Assembly: GCA_017941035.1 (NCBI GenBank)
Contig: JAGAXG010000002.1
Location: 24,098 to 88,097, forward strand
Origin: a bacterium
GTDB taxonomy: Bacteria; Cyanobacteriota; Vampirovibrionia; Gastranaerophilales; Gastranaerophilaceae
Direction of reading: 5' to 3'
DNA length: 64,000 bases
The notes beneath the pieces were generated by a model, which worked only from the letters and a program-made list of their open reading frames with translations, did no database searches and had not been told where the DNA came from. A program made the position numbers and the translations under genes. Shown here one piece after another: positions 42,208-52,700 of the stretch (its first letter is position 1; the number at the start of each line of letters is the position of its first letter).

Positions 42208-42918
42208 TTAAAACAAACTCAACTGTTTCATTTCAACAATAACAGGCTTTTTCTGTACCTGTTGCTGATGTTTTAGTTTGCATTCAAATCCGTTTACAAA
42301 GTAAAGTGGTGTATATAAGACTTTCTGAAACTTCCAAGCAAGTGTATCGCCTAACATTACTCTTGCAGGAATGCCAAGTATTGAAAGCTGAATGTATGCC
42401 ATTTTGAAACAAGTTTCGTCAATGTCTATTGCTTCAACAAAAAGCTGATGTTGATAGTTGTAACCCTGCTCTTTCAATGTTTCTGCAAATGCTATAATGA
42501 TTCCTCCACTACCACAACAAGGCTCTGCTAATGTTACAAAGTCTTTCTCTGCAAGCTGATTTTCTATGTCAGTAAAATTTATCTGTGCCATAAGTTTACT
42601 AACATGATACGGTGTAAAGAACTGCCCTTTTCTTGCATTACCAAAATTGTTTGCAGAAAATACTTGCCCTAAAAAGTCTTGATGTTTCTCATCTAGTGCT
42701 AAAACAATAAGAGCAAGCATTTGACTAAATTCATTTGCTTGCTCTTTTGTGTATCTGCCTACTATCTCTAAATACTGCCGTTCAAGTTGGTTGCTCCGAT
42801 AAAATGGCTGTGCTAACGATAATGTCGCTAATGACAAAAAATCGTCAAAAACTGTTGCAACTGACTTCGAGCGGTCTAAATTTTGCAACAATGAGTTAAA
42901 TTCCTTTAAATAGTCCAT
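42208..42918 (-). CDS. N-6 DNA methylase-like protein without visible motif IV
   Basis: The 236-residue protein has the HsdM/N6-adenine methylase SAM-binding part: ARKGQFFTPYHVSKLMAQ, motif I LAEPCCGSGGIIIAFAETL, and FVEAIDIDETCFKMAYIQLS. Where an NPPY/DPPF motif should follow, the sequence reads GDTLAWKFQKVLYTPLYFVN, so the catalytic motif is absent or changed. Similar short methylase-like proteins occur on plasmids. The start at 42918 is preferred (aagggggac Shine-Dalgarno) over 42951. It converges on the nuclease-motif gene. DNA-binding or modified-base sensing is possible but unproved. Confidence 0.8.
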   Translation of the reverse strand: MDYLKEFNSLLQNLDRSKSVATVFDDFLSLATLSLAQPFYRSNQLERQYLEIVGRYTKEQANEFSQMLALIVLALDEKHQDFLGQVFSANNFGNARKGQFFTPYHVSKLMAQINFTDIENQLAEKDFVTLAEPCCGSGGIIIAFAETLKEQGYNYQHQLFVEAIDIDETCFKMAYIQLSILGIPARVMLGDTLAWKFQKVLYTPLYFVNGFECKLKHQQQVQKKPVIVEMKQLSLF

Positions 42919-43173
42919 ACTTTGTCCCCCTTTGTTTACGAGTGATTCCACGTTTAATTCTGTTGAACTTTTGTCAGTTTTATATAGTTTTATATTAACT
43001 ACCCTAAAAAAGTTTCTCTGTGTTCAACGTGGATTTAGCTATTCTGAAAATATAATCAAAAAGTCTGATTTTACTATCTTTTTACCTAAATTTATAAAAT
43101 TATTGTATTCAAGAAATTTCAAACGTACATATCCAAAACGCAGTAATAACAACACTTTTAGGGAAATTAATAG

Positions 43174-43202
43174 TTGCAAACCGTGTAAATACTTGATATA
43201 AT
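43174..43202 (+). promoter_or_regulatory. promoter for a leaderless small gene
   Basis: TTGCAA (43174-43179), a 17-bp spacer and TATAAT (43197-43202) end 7 nt before the ATG at 43210. No Shine-Dalgarno sequence is present. Confidence 0.75.
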
Positions 43203-43209
43203 TGAGTTT

Positions 43210-43428
43210 ATGGAAGATTTAGAGTTAGACAAAGATAAGTTAGATATCAAAACATTGTATAAGCTCATTGAAGATGTGTACAATTCAAGTGTAGTAGCAG
43301 AGGTATTCTGTGAGAATTTCCCTGAAATAGCAGAAATCGGCAATATCACTCCGCTTGTACGTATGATACATCAGAAAATTGACAAAGCTTATGCAATGCT
43401 AATTGATACAAAGCCTGAAATCGTGTAA
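43210..43428 (+). CDS. small acidic protein, 72 aa
   Basis: The product (MEDLELDKDKLDIKTLYKLI, ending IDKAYAMLIDTKPEIV) is acidic and helical, with coding-like composition. Support comes from the near-consensus promoter placed exactly for a leaderless mRNA. No family is recognised. A perfect inverted repeat GTAATT-acaa-AATTAC overlaps its stop codon. Confidence 0.6.
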   Translation: MEDLELDKDKLDIKTLYKLIEDVYNSSVVAEVFCENFPEIAEIGNITPLVRMIHQKIDKAYAMLIDTKPEIV

Positions 43429-43440
43429 TTACAAAATTAC
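43425..43440. repeat. short palindrome
   Basis: GTAATT acaa AATTAC, overlapping the end of the 72-codon gene. A related sequence (gtaattttgtaat) occurs about 70 bp later. It could be an operator; in this AT-rich DNA chance is also plausible. Confidence 0.3.
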
Positions 43441-43689
43441 TTTTGGTTACAAAAAAATTACATCAGAAAGTATTCTGCTGATTGATATTGAGGACCATTT
43501 TATCTTTTTGTAATTTTGTAATAGTAAAAACTCTACAAAAATAACAAATAATAAACAAATCACAGAATGACTTCTGGTAAATCTTTATTGTTTAATAATA
43601 AATTTATATTAAATAGCCAATAAAAGTTTAATCGTGAATCTCTGAATTAAATCTCTTTTAAATTTTATTTTTGTTATGATAAGCATATT

Positions 43690-44529
43690 ATGAAGAATGT
43701 GTATATTAATATTTTGGGAAACGATACTCAGGATGATATTGAGATTTCTGAAGATAATTTATTATTAATTGAAAATTGGAATAAAAATAAAGCCACCTTA
43801 TTTCAAATAAAATCTTGTGTTTTTCAATTAGCACTCAGCTTTAAAGATTATACAAGTTTTATGAACGATTATAATTCAGACAAAATTGTATGTAATATTC
43901 CAAATACTAATGAAAATGATTATATTGCTCAACATTACAATCGGTATTTATTAAATTTGACTAGTAGTTATGTCGCTTGTACTGAATATTATAAGAAAAT
44001 ATGCAAAATTTATAATTTATCTTCTATATATAAAAGTTTAACGGATGAATGTTATGCTAAATTTTTTGAATATAGATTATTTCATAAATTAAGAAATTTT
44101 ATTCTTCATAATGCTGTCCCTATAAATATTGTCAAAGTAACACGGAAAAAGCTTATTTGTACGAAAGATTACTTATTAGAGTATGGTAATTGGAATAAAG
44201 ATTTAAAAATAGATATTCAAGCATTACCAAATGAAATTGAATTAAATTTGTACATTGAAAAAGCTATAAGGGTTCTTTTAGAAATGCTAGATATAGTAAC
44301 TTGCAACGTATTTAATAAAGGTTTAGATTTGTATGACCCTTTGAAACACTTTCTTTTTAGTCTAGATATTAAGAATATGAGCGAAGACATTGTTATTAAC
44401 GTTGAAGATTCAACCGAAACTATGTCAATGGTCTATAACTTTGAAAAAGAGTATAATTTTTTCAAGAATATTGCAAACAATAAAAGTTATGCATCTGAAC
44501 TATTTAAACTATATATAAACAATTCTTAA
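43690..44529 (+). CDS. HEPN-like protein, possible RNase
   Basis: The 279-residue helical protein contains FEYRLFHKLRNFILHNAVPI near residues 128-147, which matches the HEPN R-x(4)-H catalytic motif (RNFILH). HEPN proteins are metal-independent RNases found in toxin-antitoxin, abortive-infection and CRISPR-linked systems. The rest is unassigned. It lies alone in the accessory region, with no nucleotidyltransferase partner visible. A TATGAT ends 9 nt before the ATG and there is no Shine-Dalgarno sequence. Confidence 0.65.
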   Translation: MKNVYINILGNDTQDDIEISEDNLLLIENWNKNKATLFQIKSCVFQLALSFKDYTSFMNDYNSDKIVCNIPNTNENDYIAQHYNRYLLNLTSSYVACTEYYKKICKIYNLSSIYKSLTDECYAKFFEYRLFHKLRNFILHNAVPINIVKVTRKKLICTKDYLLEYGNWNKDLKIDIQALPNEIELNLYIEKAIRVLLEMLDIVTCNVFNKGLDLYDPLKHFLFSLDIKNMSEDIVINVEDSTETMSMVYNFEKEYNFFKNIANNKSYASELFKLYINNS

Positions 44530-44655
44530 GCAATATTTTTATAATGTTCTATTAAATTAATGATTTTAGCACTATGCACGTCTCGAATATTTGCGTACAA
44601 TTTTTCTACAAATTGTTCCAATGACGTACATTGAGGGGAGTTTTTTCTTGAAATC

Positions 44656-44690
44656 AGCCGTTTCTGTGAAGTAACAGAATGGCTTTTTTA
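44656..44690 (+). terminator. intrinsic terminator
   Basis: The stem agcc-g-ttctgt / acagaa-t-ggct, with one internal mismatch, is followed by tttttt. It lies 127 bp after the HEPN-like gene. Confidence 0.7.
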
Positions 44691-44798
44691 GTGTATGGGT
44701 TTTAATGGGACATTTGTGTAGATTATCAGAGAGATTGAGAAAAGTACCCCTGGAAGTACCTTTTAACAGGACATTTGGTCGGAAGAAAATAAGCGTGC

Positions 44799-44884
44799 TG
44801 TCATGCTGAACTTGTTTCAGCATCTTACAAAAGTGGCGTGTTTACTACATTCCGGTAAGACCCTGAAATAAATTCAGGGTGACA
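44799..44884. repeat. REP-like bipartite repeat
   Basis: Two short hairpins, atgctgaa-cttgt-ttcagcat (44803-44823) and ccctgaa-ataaa-ttcaggg (44861-44879), are bounded by the outer inverted pair TGTCA...TGACA. This is the layout of dispersed intergenic repeats found in many bacterial genomes. A related single half (cattctgagcttgttta) lies near 46644. Confidence 0.6.
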
Positions 44885-45093
44885 TTAAGGTCGGAAATAG
44901 GATGAGTATAAATGTCCTAAATGCCCGATTTCGGTAACAAAAACGTCCACCAAAAGACTTTGAAAGGATAAATATTTGGCTTAAATGCCAACAGAATCTA
45001 AATCATACAAACTGATAAAAATATGTAAATTGGAATATTTGGTGTGTAAAAACTCACCCTGCCTGTTTTTATGCGGAATTAATCGTAACCATT

Positions 45094-45858
45094 GTGATAG
45101 CAAAATTTTTTATTTTAAGTTTTGTAATGGTTATGAAAATAAATAATAATATAAAATCTGGATATAACAAAAATATACATTTTTATGGGAAACACACTTA
45201 TTCTAATCTTGTTGGTAAACTTTCACCACGAGATATATATTCTGATACCAAACCTGATGAATTTATAGCACTAAGAAATATTTATAATGATTTGTGGAAA
45301 AATTTAGGTTTACCTGAAAATCTGAAACCAAGAATACAATATAAAGCTATGTTATCAACAATGGCTTTTTCTGTTCAAGATTACATGATTTATGTTCAGA
45401 AAAGAGTATCCCCTTTTAAAATGAATCTTAGAAATAAATCCGGAAAGAATAAATCAATATTAAGACATGAAATAGAACACGTTAAACAAATCTGGAATAT
45501 TGTTAGACTTGTCGGAGCAGATAATATGGCAAAAGAATTTAATACAAATCTTAAATGGCTAAATATAGAAGTATCCCCAAGCCTGTTAAAAAAATTTAAA
45601 GAAATAGAAAAAACTCAGGGAAGGATTTTACCTTCATCAAAAGAATTTGTTATAGCACAACAATATTTAGAAGCATTAAGAAGTTATCCTGACACAAGTC
45701 AGTACTATGGAATAAGTATTAAAGAATTGCTGGAGCATCTAAAATACAAGAAAAATTTGCTAGAAAAAGAGGCTGAAAAGGAAGAAGCAAAATATAAACC
45801 AAAGGGTATAAAAACTTTAAAAATAGCAATAGAAGAATTCATTAAATTACTAAAATAA
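45094..45858 (+). CDS. HExxH-containing protein, putative metallopeptidase
   Basis: The 254-residue protein contains KSILRHEIEHVKQIWNIV near residues 124-141. HEIEH fits the zinc-binding HExxH motif. The rest is lysine-rich with a charged coiled-coil end. No classical peptidase family is recognised. The start is uncertain: GTG at 45094 gives a hydrophobic N-terminus (AKFFILSFVMVM), while ATG codons at 45127 and 45133 begin at VMKINNN or KINNNIKSG. None has a convincing Shine-Dalgarno sequence. Confidence 0.55.
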   Translation: MIAKFFILSFVMVMKINNNIKSGYNKNIHFYGKHTYSNLVGKLSPRDIYSDTKPDEFIALRNIYNDLWKNLGLPENLKPRIQYKAMLSTMAFSVQDYMIYVQKRVSPFKMNLRNKSGKNKSILRHEIEHVKQIWNIVRLVGADNMAKEFNTNLKWLNIEVSPSLLKKFKEIEKTQGRILPSSKEFVIAQQYLEALRSYPDTSQYYGISIKELLEHLKYKKNLLEKEAEKEEAKYKPKGIKTLKIAIEEFIKLLK

Positions 45859-46090
45859 GATTCTCAAAGAAAATGTTAAAAATATTCAAACCGACTGTTC
45901 TTTTACAGTATGTTTTCGATGTATAGAAACAGGTCAAATTTTTGAAAGTGCAAGAGAAGCAAGCAAATGGGTTGAATTTGTAAGAGAAATAGATTATTGC
46001 CGGCACGATTACATAAAACTTGTCTGCAAAGGCAAACACAAAACTTGTTTTGGCTATCATTGGGAATTTGCAGAAACAGAAAAAGTATAA
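45854..46090 (+). pseudogene. homing-endonuclease-associated repeat fragment
   Basis: Without a start codon, the frame reads CFRCIETGQIFESAREASKW, then IKLVCKGKHKTCFGYHWEFA before TAA. This is the NUMOD1-like module (IETGxxFxSAxEAS...CKGKxKTxxGYHW) that follows GIY-YIG or HNH nucleases. The catalytic part is absent, so this is the tail of a lost homing endonuclease gene. Confidence 0.7.
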
Positions 46091-46116
46091 AAAATAAATG
46101 GAAGATGAAAAGATTT

Positions 46117-46146
46117 TATGCCCTTATTTTTATAGGGGCATATTTT
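46117..46146. terminator. hairpin terminator
   Basis: The stem tatgccc / ggggcata has an AT-rich loop and is followed by tttttt on the plus strand. It lies at the end of the XRE gene and after the homing-endonuclease fragment. Confidence 0.6.
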
Positions 46147-46497
46147 TTATTTTATCATTTCATTATCAACCAAATTAATGAGGTTATAATAGAATTCGAT
46201 TTTTTCTTTATCTGATGTTTTTAGTTTGTCGATGAGTTCGTTGAGTTTTTTATTTCTGCGGTCAGAAATTTTATCAATATCAAAAAACGACTTTGGCGGC
46301 AGATTGAAAAACTGACACAATTTGCATAAAGTTTCTGCCGAAACAAACGAATGTCCGTTTTCAATTTTACTTATGGTTCTGACATGCACATTCATTTTTT
46401 CTGCTAATTTTTCTTGCGATAGCTTATGTGCCTGCCGCTTTTTTGTGAGCAGTTTGCCGAGCTTAGATTTCAGTTCGTTTTCGTCATAATTATACAT
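46147..46497 (-). CDS. XRE-family transcriptional regulator
   Basis: The 116-residue protein has an N-terminal helix-turn-helix: LSQEKLAEKMNVHVRTISKI, then ENGHSFVSAETLCKLCQFFN. This is the Cro/C1 pattern. A helical C-terminal extension of about 40 residues could mediate dimerisation. It is divergent from the giant adhesin gene, 270 bp away, and could regulate it; this is inference from position only. Confidence 0.88.
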   Translation of the reverse strand: MYNYDENELKSKLGKLLTKKRQAHKLSQEKLAEKMNVHVRTISKIENGHSFVSAETLCKLCQFFNLPPKSFFDIDKISDRRNKKLNELIDKLKTSDKEKIEFYYNLINLVDNEMIK

Positions 46498-46704
46498 ACA
46501 AGTATCCTATTTTATATGTATATTTAATTCTATTCACTAACTGTACTGAATAAATAAGGCACTTTATACTTATTAAAAACTTTGTTTACAAATTGAAAAT
46601 CGTATATAAAATGCCCTCCCTAAAACCCTTATAAAATAAGTCATTCTGAGCTTGTTTAGAGTCTAAAAAATTAATGTTAAGAAAAGCATGATTTTTGTAA
46701 TTTT

Positions 46705-46735
46705 TTGCATAGTTGTGTTAAGATAATAATATAAT
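46705..46735 (+). promoter_or_regulatory. promoter region of the giant autotransporter
   Basis: TTGCAT (46705-46710) is followed by TAATAT (46727-46732, 16-bp spacer) overlapping TATAAT (46730-46735). This leaves a leader of about 25-100 nt depending on the start codon used. Confidence 0.5.
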
Positions 46736-46766
46736 TGGGGTAAAGTAATCTTACAAAAAAATAAGC

Positions 46767-49700
46767 ATGGAATATGAACCTAACGGAGTGATGATTTCCC
46801 TGAGCAATGCGACTAAAAAACCAAAAGGAATAAAAGAAGTGATGAGAAGTGCGAACGGAAAAGGGTACAAAAAGAATTTATTGTTAGCAGCAACAATTAT
46901 AAGTTTAGCAACTACAATGTCAATGAATGCGGCATTTGCGGAAAACAAGTTTAATACTAATAATAAAAACGCAGGTTTTATCGGTTTAGTTAGGGAAAAG
47001 ACTAGGACAATCACAGGTTATGCAGCGAGTATTACTCCTACTATTGATGATATGAGTACACGATCGCAGACATTCACTCCGACAGGTCATTATGAATTAA
47101 CAACAACGCCGGGCTCAAATACTCATTTTATAGTTATAAACGGTACAAAATATTATTACACTCCATCTGAGGGTACTGTAGAGAAAAACAGTATATTGGC
47201 ATATCTTGCGGGTACAACACTCACTACAACAGGTGCAAGCTCAAGCAATTATGTCTTTAAACAGGGTAGTACATATTATACTTTTGATACAAGTAAATTA
47301 CCTTCAAGTGTTTATTCTTTGTCTGAGGTTTCATCGACTGATCCGTATAACTTTGTAGCAGATGGCAAGTATTATCATATCGATTTTCCCGGTCGTACAA
47401 ATTTGTACACAACCGTTTCTGACGCAGAACCTGCAACAGTGACGGGCAAGACAAAAGGCAGTTTTACTGTAAAACTCCCGAACAACGAAAATAGAACAGT
47501 TTGGTATCAATACGAGACTTCAAAAGAGGAAACAACCCGTGTCGGCGACCTGACAGGTGATATATCAGGTAAGGTATACAAAGGTATAAGCTACAGTGGC
47601 GATGGTGGTGTAATTAACAACACTTCAACAGGCTATTCGATTGTCGCAGATTTCATCGGTAACTCAGTTTCCTCCTCCGACTCCAATGCTTATGGAGGTG
47701 CGATACATAACGAGTCTGGCGCAATCGGCAGTATAACAGGTGATTTTATCGGCAATAGTACAACATCCAACTCCTCTTGGGCTTCTGGTAGTGCGATATA
47801 TAACAAGTCAGGCACAATCGGCAGTATAACAGGTGATTTCATTGGCAACTATGCTATTGGTAATTCTGTAGCCAGAGGTGGTGCGATATCTAACTATGGC
47901 ACAATCGGCAGTATAGCAGGAGATTTCATAGGTAACTATGCTATTGGTAATTCTACAGCCAGTGGCGGTGCGATATCTAACTATGGCACAATCAGCAGTA
48001 TAACAGGTGATTTTATCGGCAACAATGTTTCCTCTAAAGGCGGTGCGATATATAACGACTCAGGCACAATCGGCAGTATAACAGGTAATTTCATTGGCAA
48101 CAGCGTATCCTCCTCATCCAATATTTATGGTGGAGCGATAAGTAACTATACTACCTCAGGCACAACAAGTATCGGTAGTATAGTGGGTGATTTTACAGGT
48201 AATTATGCAAAAACAACTTCACCATATGGCAAAGCCTACGGTGGTGCGATATTTAATGGTTACGCATTATCAGCTCCACAGTACAGCGCAAATGTTCAGA
48301 TTACTCTCGGGGGCAATACGTTTACGGATAACTATGCAGATAATAACGGCACAGTTACACCTAATTCTATCTACAACGCAGGGGTTATAAATATTTCAAA
48401 CGGTGCAACGGTTACTGTTAATGACGGATATGACGGACTTGGCGAAGCTCAACTCAACATCGGCACAGATTCAATCTTTAATTTGAGCGTTGATAACGGA
48501 GTAGTTCAAACGGACAACCTTGGTACAGTAACCAACAACGGTATAATCAACTGGGATTTGGATGTTGATTTTGCCAATACCAAAACAGATAAAATCTCTG
48601 TAACATCATTGAACGGTACTCAATCTATTCTAATCAATGCAATTAATCTCATGTCAGACCCAACGGTCGATGGTGCGACAATCAGTATTTTGACTTCTGA
48701 TTCTGATGTTTTAAAAACTGCATATACCATCTCAGGCGGAACACTTAGTGTTCATGGCAGAAACAATTGGTTTGATGTTACTTATGACAACACTACAGGC
48801 TTGCTGACGTTTAATATCGGTGAAGTACCATTCATTGCCGGTGATACTACATTAGATGAAATTTACACAGATAGCAGTGAGTATTTGGCGCTTGACACAG
48901 GAAGTCACGGCACTTATACCCTTGCGACCGAAAAAGGTTCTCACACGCATTCTGTCGTAATCAACGGCACGACTTACTATTACACGCCGGCAGAAGGCTC
49001 GGATGCTTTGAATGAAAAACTTGTCAACCTTGCAAATACAGGCTCAAAGGCGATCAAAGAAGTAACAGCAAGTGATAACTGGATATTCTCTGCAGGCGGC
49101 AAGTATTATACATACACGGCTAAAAATTTGCCAAAATCTGCTTATACAGTATCGGAAGTCGGCGAGACAGACTCATGGAACTGGACAGACGGCACGAAGT
49201 ATTACCATTTGAACTTCCCCGGCGGCAAAAAACGTTCAAATGCTTATACTGTTTTGTCTGACACAGAATTTACGGATGCTGCAGGCAAAACAAAAGGCTC
49301 TATTCAGGTTAAATTGCCGAACAACGAAACAAGAACAGTTTGGTATCAGTATGATACGGATAAAAAGACATCAGATAGAATAAATGACTCAATTGCTTCT
49401 GACGGGTCAAATGTGCAGGGTAAGGTTTTTGCCGGAATATCAGGCAGTTCAGACGGCAGTGCGATATACAATAGTCAAGACAAGTCAACAGTTGATATCG
49501 CAGCGGATTTCATCGGAAACTCAATCTCCCGCACAATCAACGTTTATGGCGGTGCGATTTCTAACGATCAAGGCAAGATCGGCAGTATTACAGGTGATTT
49601 CATAGGTAACTCATCATTAACCGACTCATCTCACGGATCTTTTGGTGGTGCTATATCCGGTTATTATAGCTCTATCGGCAGTATTACAGGTAATTTTATT

Positions 49701-52700
49701 GGTAACTTCTCCTCAGGCGGCAACGCACTTGGTGGTGCGATTTCTAACTACTATGGTACAATTGGCTCACTCACCGCCGATTTTATCGGTAATTCTGCAT
49801 CTAGTCAAGGTGGTGCGATTTATAACAATGGCACAATCGGCTCTATAACAGGTGATTTTTTAGGCAATTCTTCTTCCTCCTCCTCACGCTCTTATGGCGG
49901 TGCAATATTTAACGAAGACACAATTGGCAGTATCACAGGGGATTTTACGGGCAATTACGCAAAAACAACATCATCTGCAGTTAATGCGTACGGTGGTGCT
50001 ATATATAATGGTTCTATTTCATCCGACAATCCGTCATACAACGCAAACTCAAGAATTACTCTTGCAGGCAACACGTTTACGGGTAACTATATAGATAATA
50101 ACGGCACAGTTACACCTAATTCTATCTATAACGCTGGTGTTATAAATATTGCAAACGGTGCAGCGGTAACAATCAACGACGGATATAACGGACTTGGTGA
50201 AGCTCAACTCAATATCGGTACAGATTCAATCTTTAATTTGAGTGTAGATAACGGTGCTGTCCAAAAGGACAACTTAGGCACAGTGACCAACAACGGCACA
50301 ATTAATTGGGATTTGGATATTGATTTAGCAGGCACATTGTCTGACAAAATCACAGCTACGAATCTTGACGGTAATCAGTCAATTATCATTCGTGCAATTA
50401 ACCTTATCACCGATACGAACGACAGTCGGATTGACATCACTTTGACCGACAATTCGACCCTTAGATCCGCTTATAAATTGTCAGATAATATCTTAGACCA
50501 CATAACAAAAGCAACAGGTGTTATATATACTGTCAATACAGTTGATTACGACAGAATAAAAGGTATTTTGACAATCAATAAAACACCTTTTGTCGCAGGT
50601 GATGCGACTATTGATAAGATTTACACAGATAGCAGTGAGTATTTGGAACTGGGTGCAGGCAGTCATGGCACTTATGCTCTAGCTACAGAAAAAGGTGACC
50701 ATACTCATTCTGTTGTAATAAACGGTACAACTTATTATTACACACCATCTGAAAGCTCTGATGCTTTGAATGAAAAACTTGTCAACCTTGCAAATACAGG
50801 CGCTGTCGCACTCAAAGAAGTGACTTCCGGTGATAACTATATCTTCACCGCCGGCGGAAAGTATTATACATACACCGCAAATGCATTGCCAAAATCTGTT
50901 TATACAGTTACAGCCTACGATACTGAGCCGGCATCTTGGAACTGGACAAACGGCACGAAGTATTATAAAATGAATTTCTCTGGAGACAAGAATCGTTCAA
51001 ATGCTTATACTGTTTTGTCTGACACAGAATTTACGGATACTGCCGGCAAAACAAAAGGCTCTATTCAGGTCAAACTTCCAAACAATGAAACAAGAACAGT
51101 TTGGTACCAGTATAATACGGAAGACCAGGTTTCAACCCGTGTCGGCAACATGACCGGTGATATCACAGGTAAGGTGTATAAAGGCATAAGCAACTACGGC
51201 GATGGTGGTGTAATCAATAATACTACAACCGCAGGCTATTCGATTGTTGCAGATTTCATAGGCAACAGTGCCTCCGACAGTGGCCTTGTTTATGGCGGTG
51301 CAATATTTAACTTCCTAGGCGTAATAAGTTCTATAGTGGGAGATTTTATTGGCAATAGTGCCTCATCCCCCCTCTCCGTCACTGAAGGCGGTGCGATACA
51401 TAATAACTCCGGCACAATCAGATTTATAGCGGGAAATTTTGTGGGCAACAGTGCCGCCTCCAACAACTCCAATGCTGCCGGCGGTGCGATATATAACTCC
51501 GGCACAATCAGCTCTATAGCGGGGGATTTTGCGGGCAACAGTGTCTCCTCTCAGAATGAAGCTTACGGCGGTGCGATATATAACAATGACACAATCGGCT
51601 CTATAACGGGGGATTTTGTGGGCAATACTGTATCCACACCATCTCTCTATAAAGCCTACGGCGGTGCAATATATAACTGGAATAGCACAATCGGCTCTAT
51701 AGTTGGTGATTTTATTGCCAACAGTACCTCCTCCCCATCCCAATCCAGAGGCGGTGCGATTTATAACCTGAACAGCACAATCGGCTCTATAGCGGGTGAT
51801 TTTATTGGCAACAGTGCACCCTCCGACTACAATGCTTCCGGCGGTGCGATAGATAACTATGGTACAATAAGCAGTATCACAGGTGATTTCATTGGCAACA
51901 GCGCTTCTTCATCCAAAATTAATTCCTATGGTCACTCCATTGCTTCCGGTGGTGCGATAAATAACCTTAAAACAATCGGCTCTATAGCGGGGAATTTTAC
52001 GGGCAGCAGTGCCTCCTCTCAGAACGAAGCTTATGGCGGTGCAATATATAATGATGGCGGTACAATAGGTGCTATCATGGGTGATTTTACAGACAATTAC
52101 GCAAAATCAGCATCAGCTGCAGCAAACGCATACGGTGGTGCTATATATAATGGTTCTATTTCATCAAGCAGTCCGACATACAACACAAACTCTAAAATCA
52201 CTCTTGCCGGCAACACCTTTACGGGCAACTATGTAAACAATAACGGTACAATTACACCTAATTCTATCTACAATGCAGGTATCATAAACATCAAAGACGG
52301 TGCAACGGTTACAGTTAATGACGGATATAACGGACTTGGCGAAGCTCAACTCAACATCGGCACAGATTCAATCTTTAATTTGAGCGTTGATAATGGAGTA
52401 GTTCAAACGGACAACCTTGGTACAGTAACCAATAACGGCACAATCAACTGGGATTTGGATGTTGATTTAACAGGTAACAGTTCTGATAATATTATTGCAA
52501 ACTCAATTACCGGTACAAATTCAATTGTTATTCGTACAATTAATTTGATGACCGATAAAGAAGGTCAAACAGATATTGCATTTGCTTCCGGAAGCCCGAT
52601 TGCGTCATACATTTTGTCAGACTCAATCAATATCATCTCTCATGGAGAATTTGTTTATACTGTCGCATACAACAATTCCACCGGTATTTTGACGTTCAAC

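Larger units (their letters stand above)
44530..45093. other. gene-free interval with terminator and repeat
   Basis: This 564-bp interval holds a terminator (44656-44690) and a REP-like repeat (44799-44884). A minus-strand frame across the repeat encodes a typical repeat-derived peptide and is not a gene. Confidence 0.6.

Noticed and set aside
42932..43201. Plus-strand 89-codon frame upstream of the 72-residue gene
   Set aside because: It overlaps the methylase start on the other strand, has no ribosome site, and its 3' part covers the well-placed promoter at 43174-43202.
30074..43440. 15-bp direct repeat taattacaaaattac at 30074 and 43426 as possible element ends
   Set aside because: In a 64-kb window with about 70% A+T, AT-only repeats of this length are expected by chance, and no recombinase site is known to have this form.
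44572..44823. Minus-strand frame beginning MLKQVQHDS
   Set aside because: It reads across a REP-like repeat; this peptide start is a common artefact of that repeat, and there is no ribosome site.
47600..52150. Regularly spaced short repeats that could suggest a CRISPR array
   Set aside because: They are in-frame GGAI/FIGN protein repeats of unequal length within one gene; the spacers are coding and there are no cas genes.
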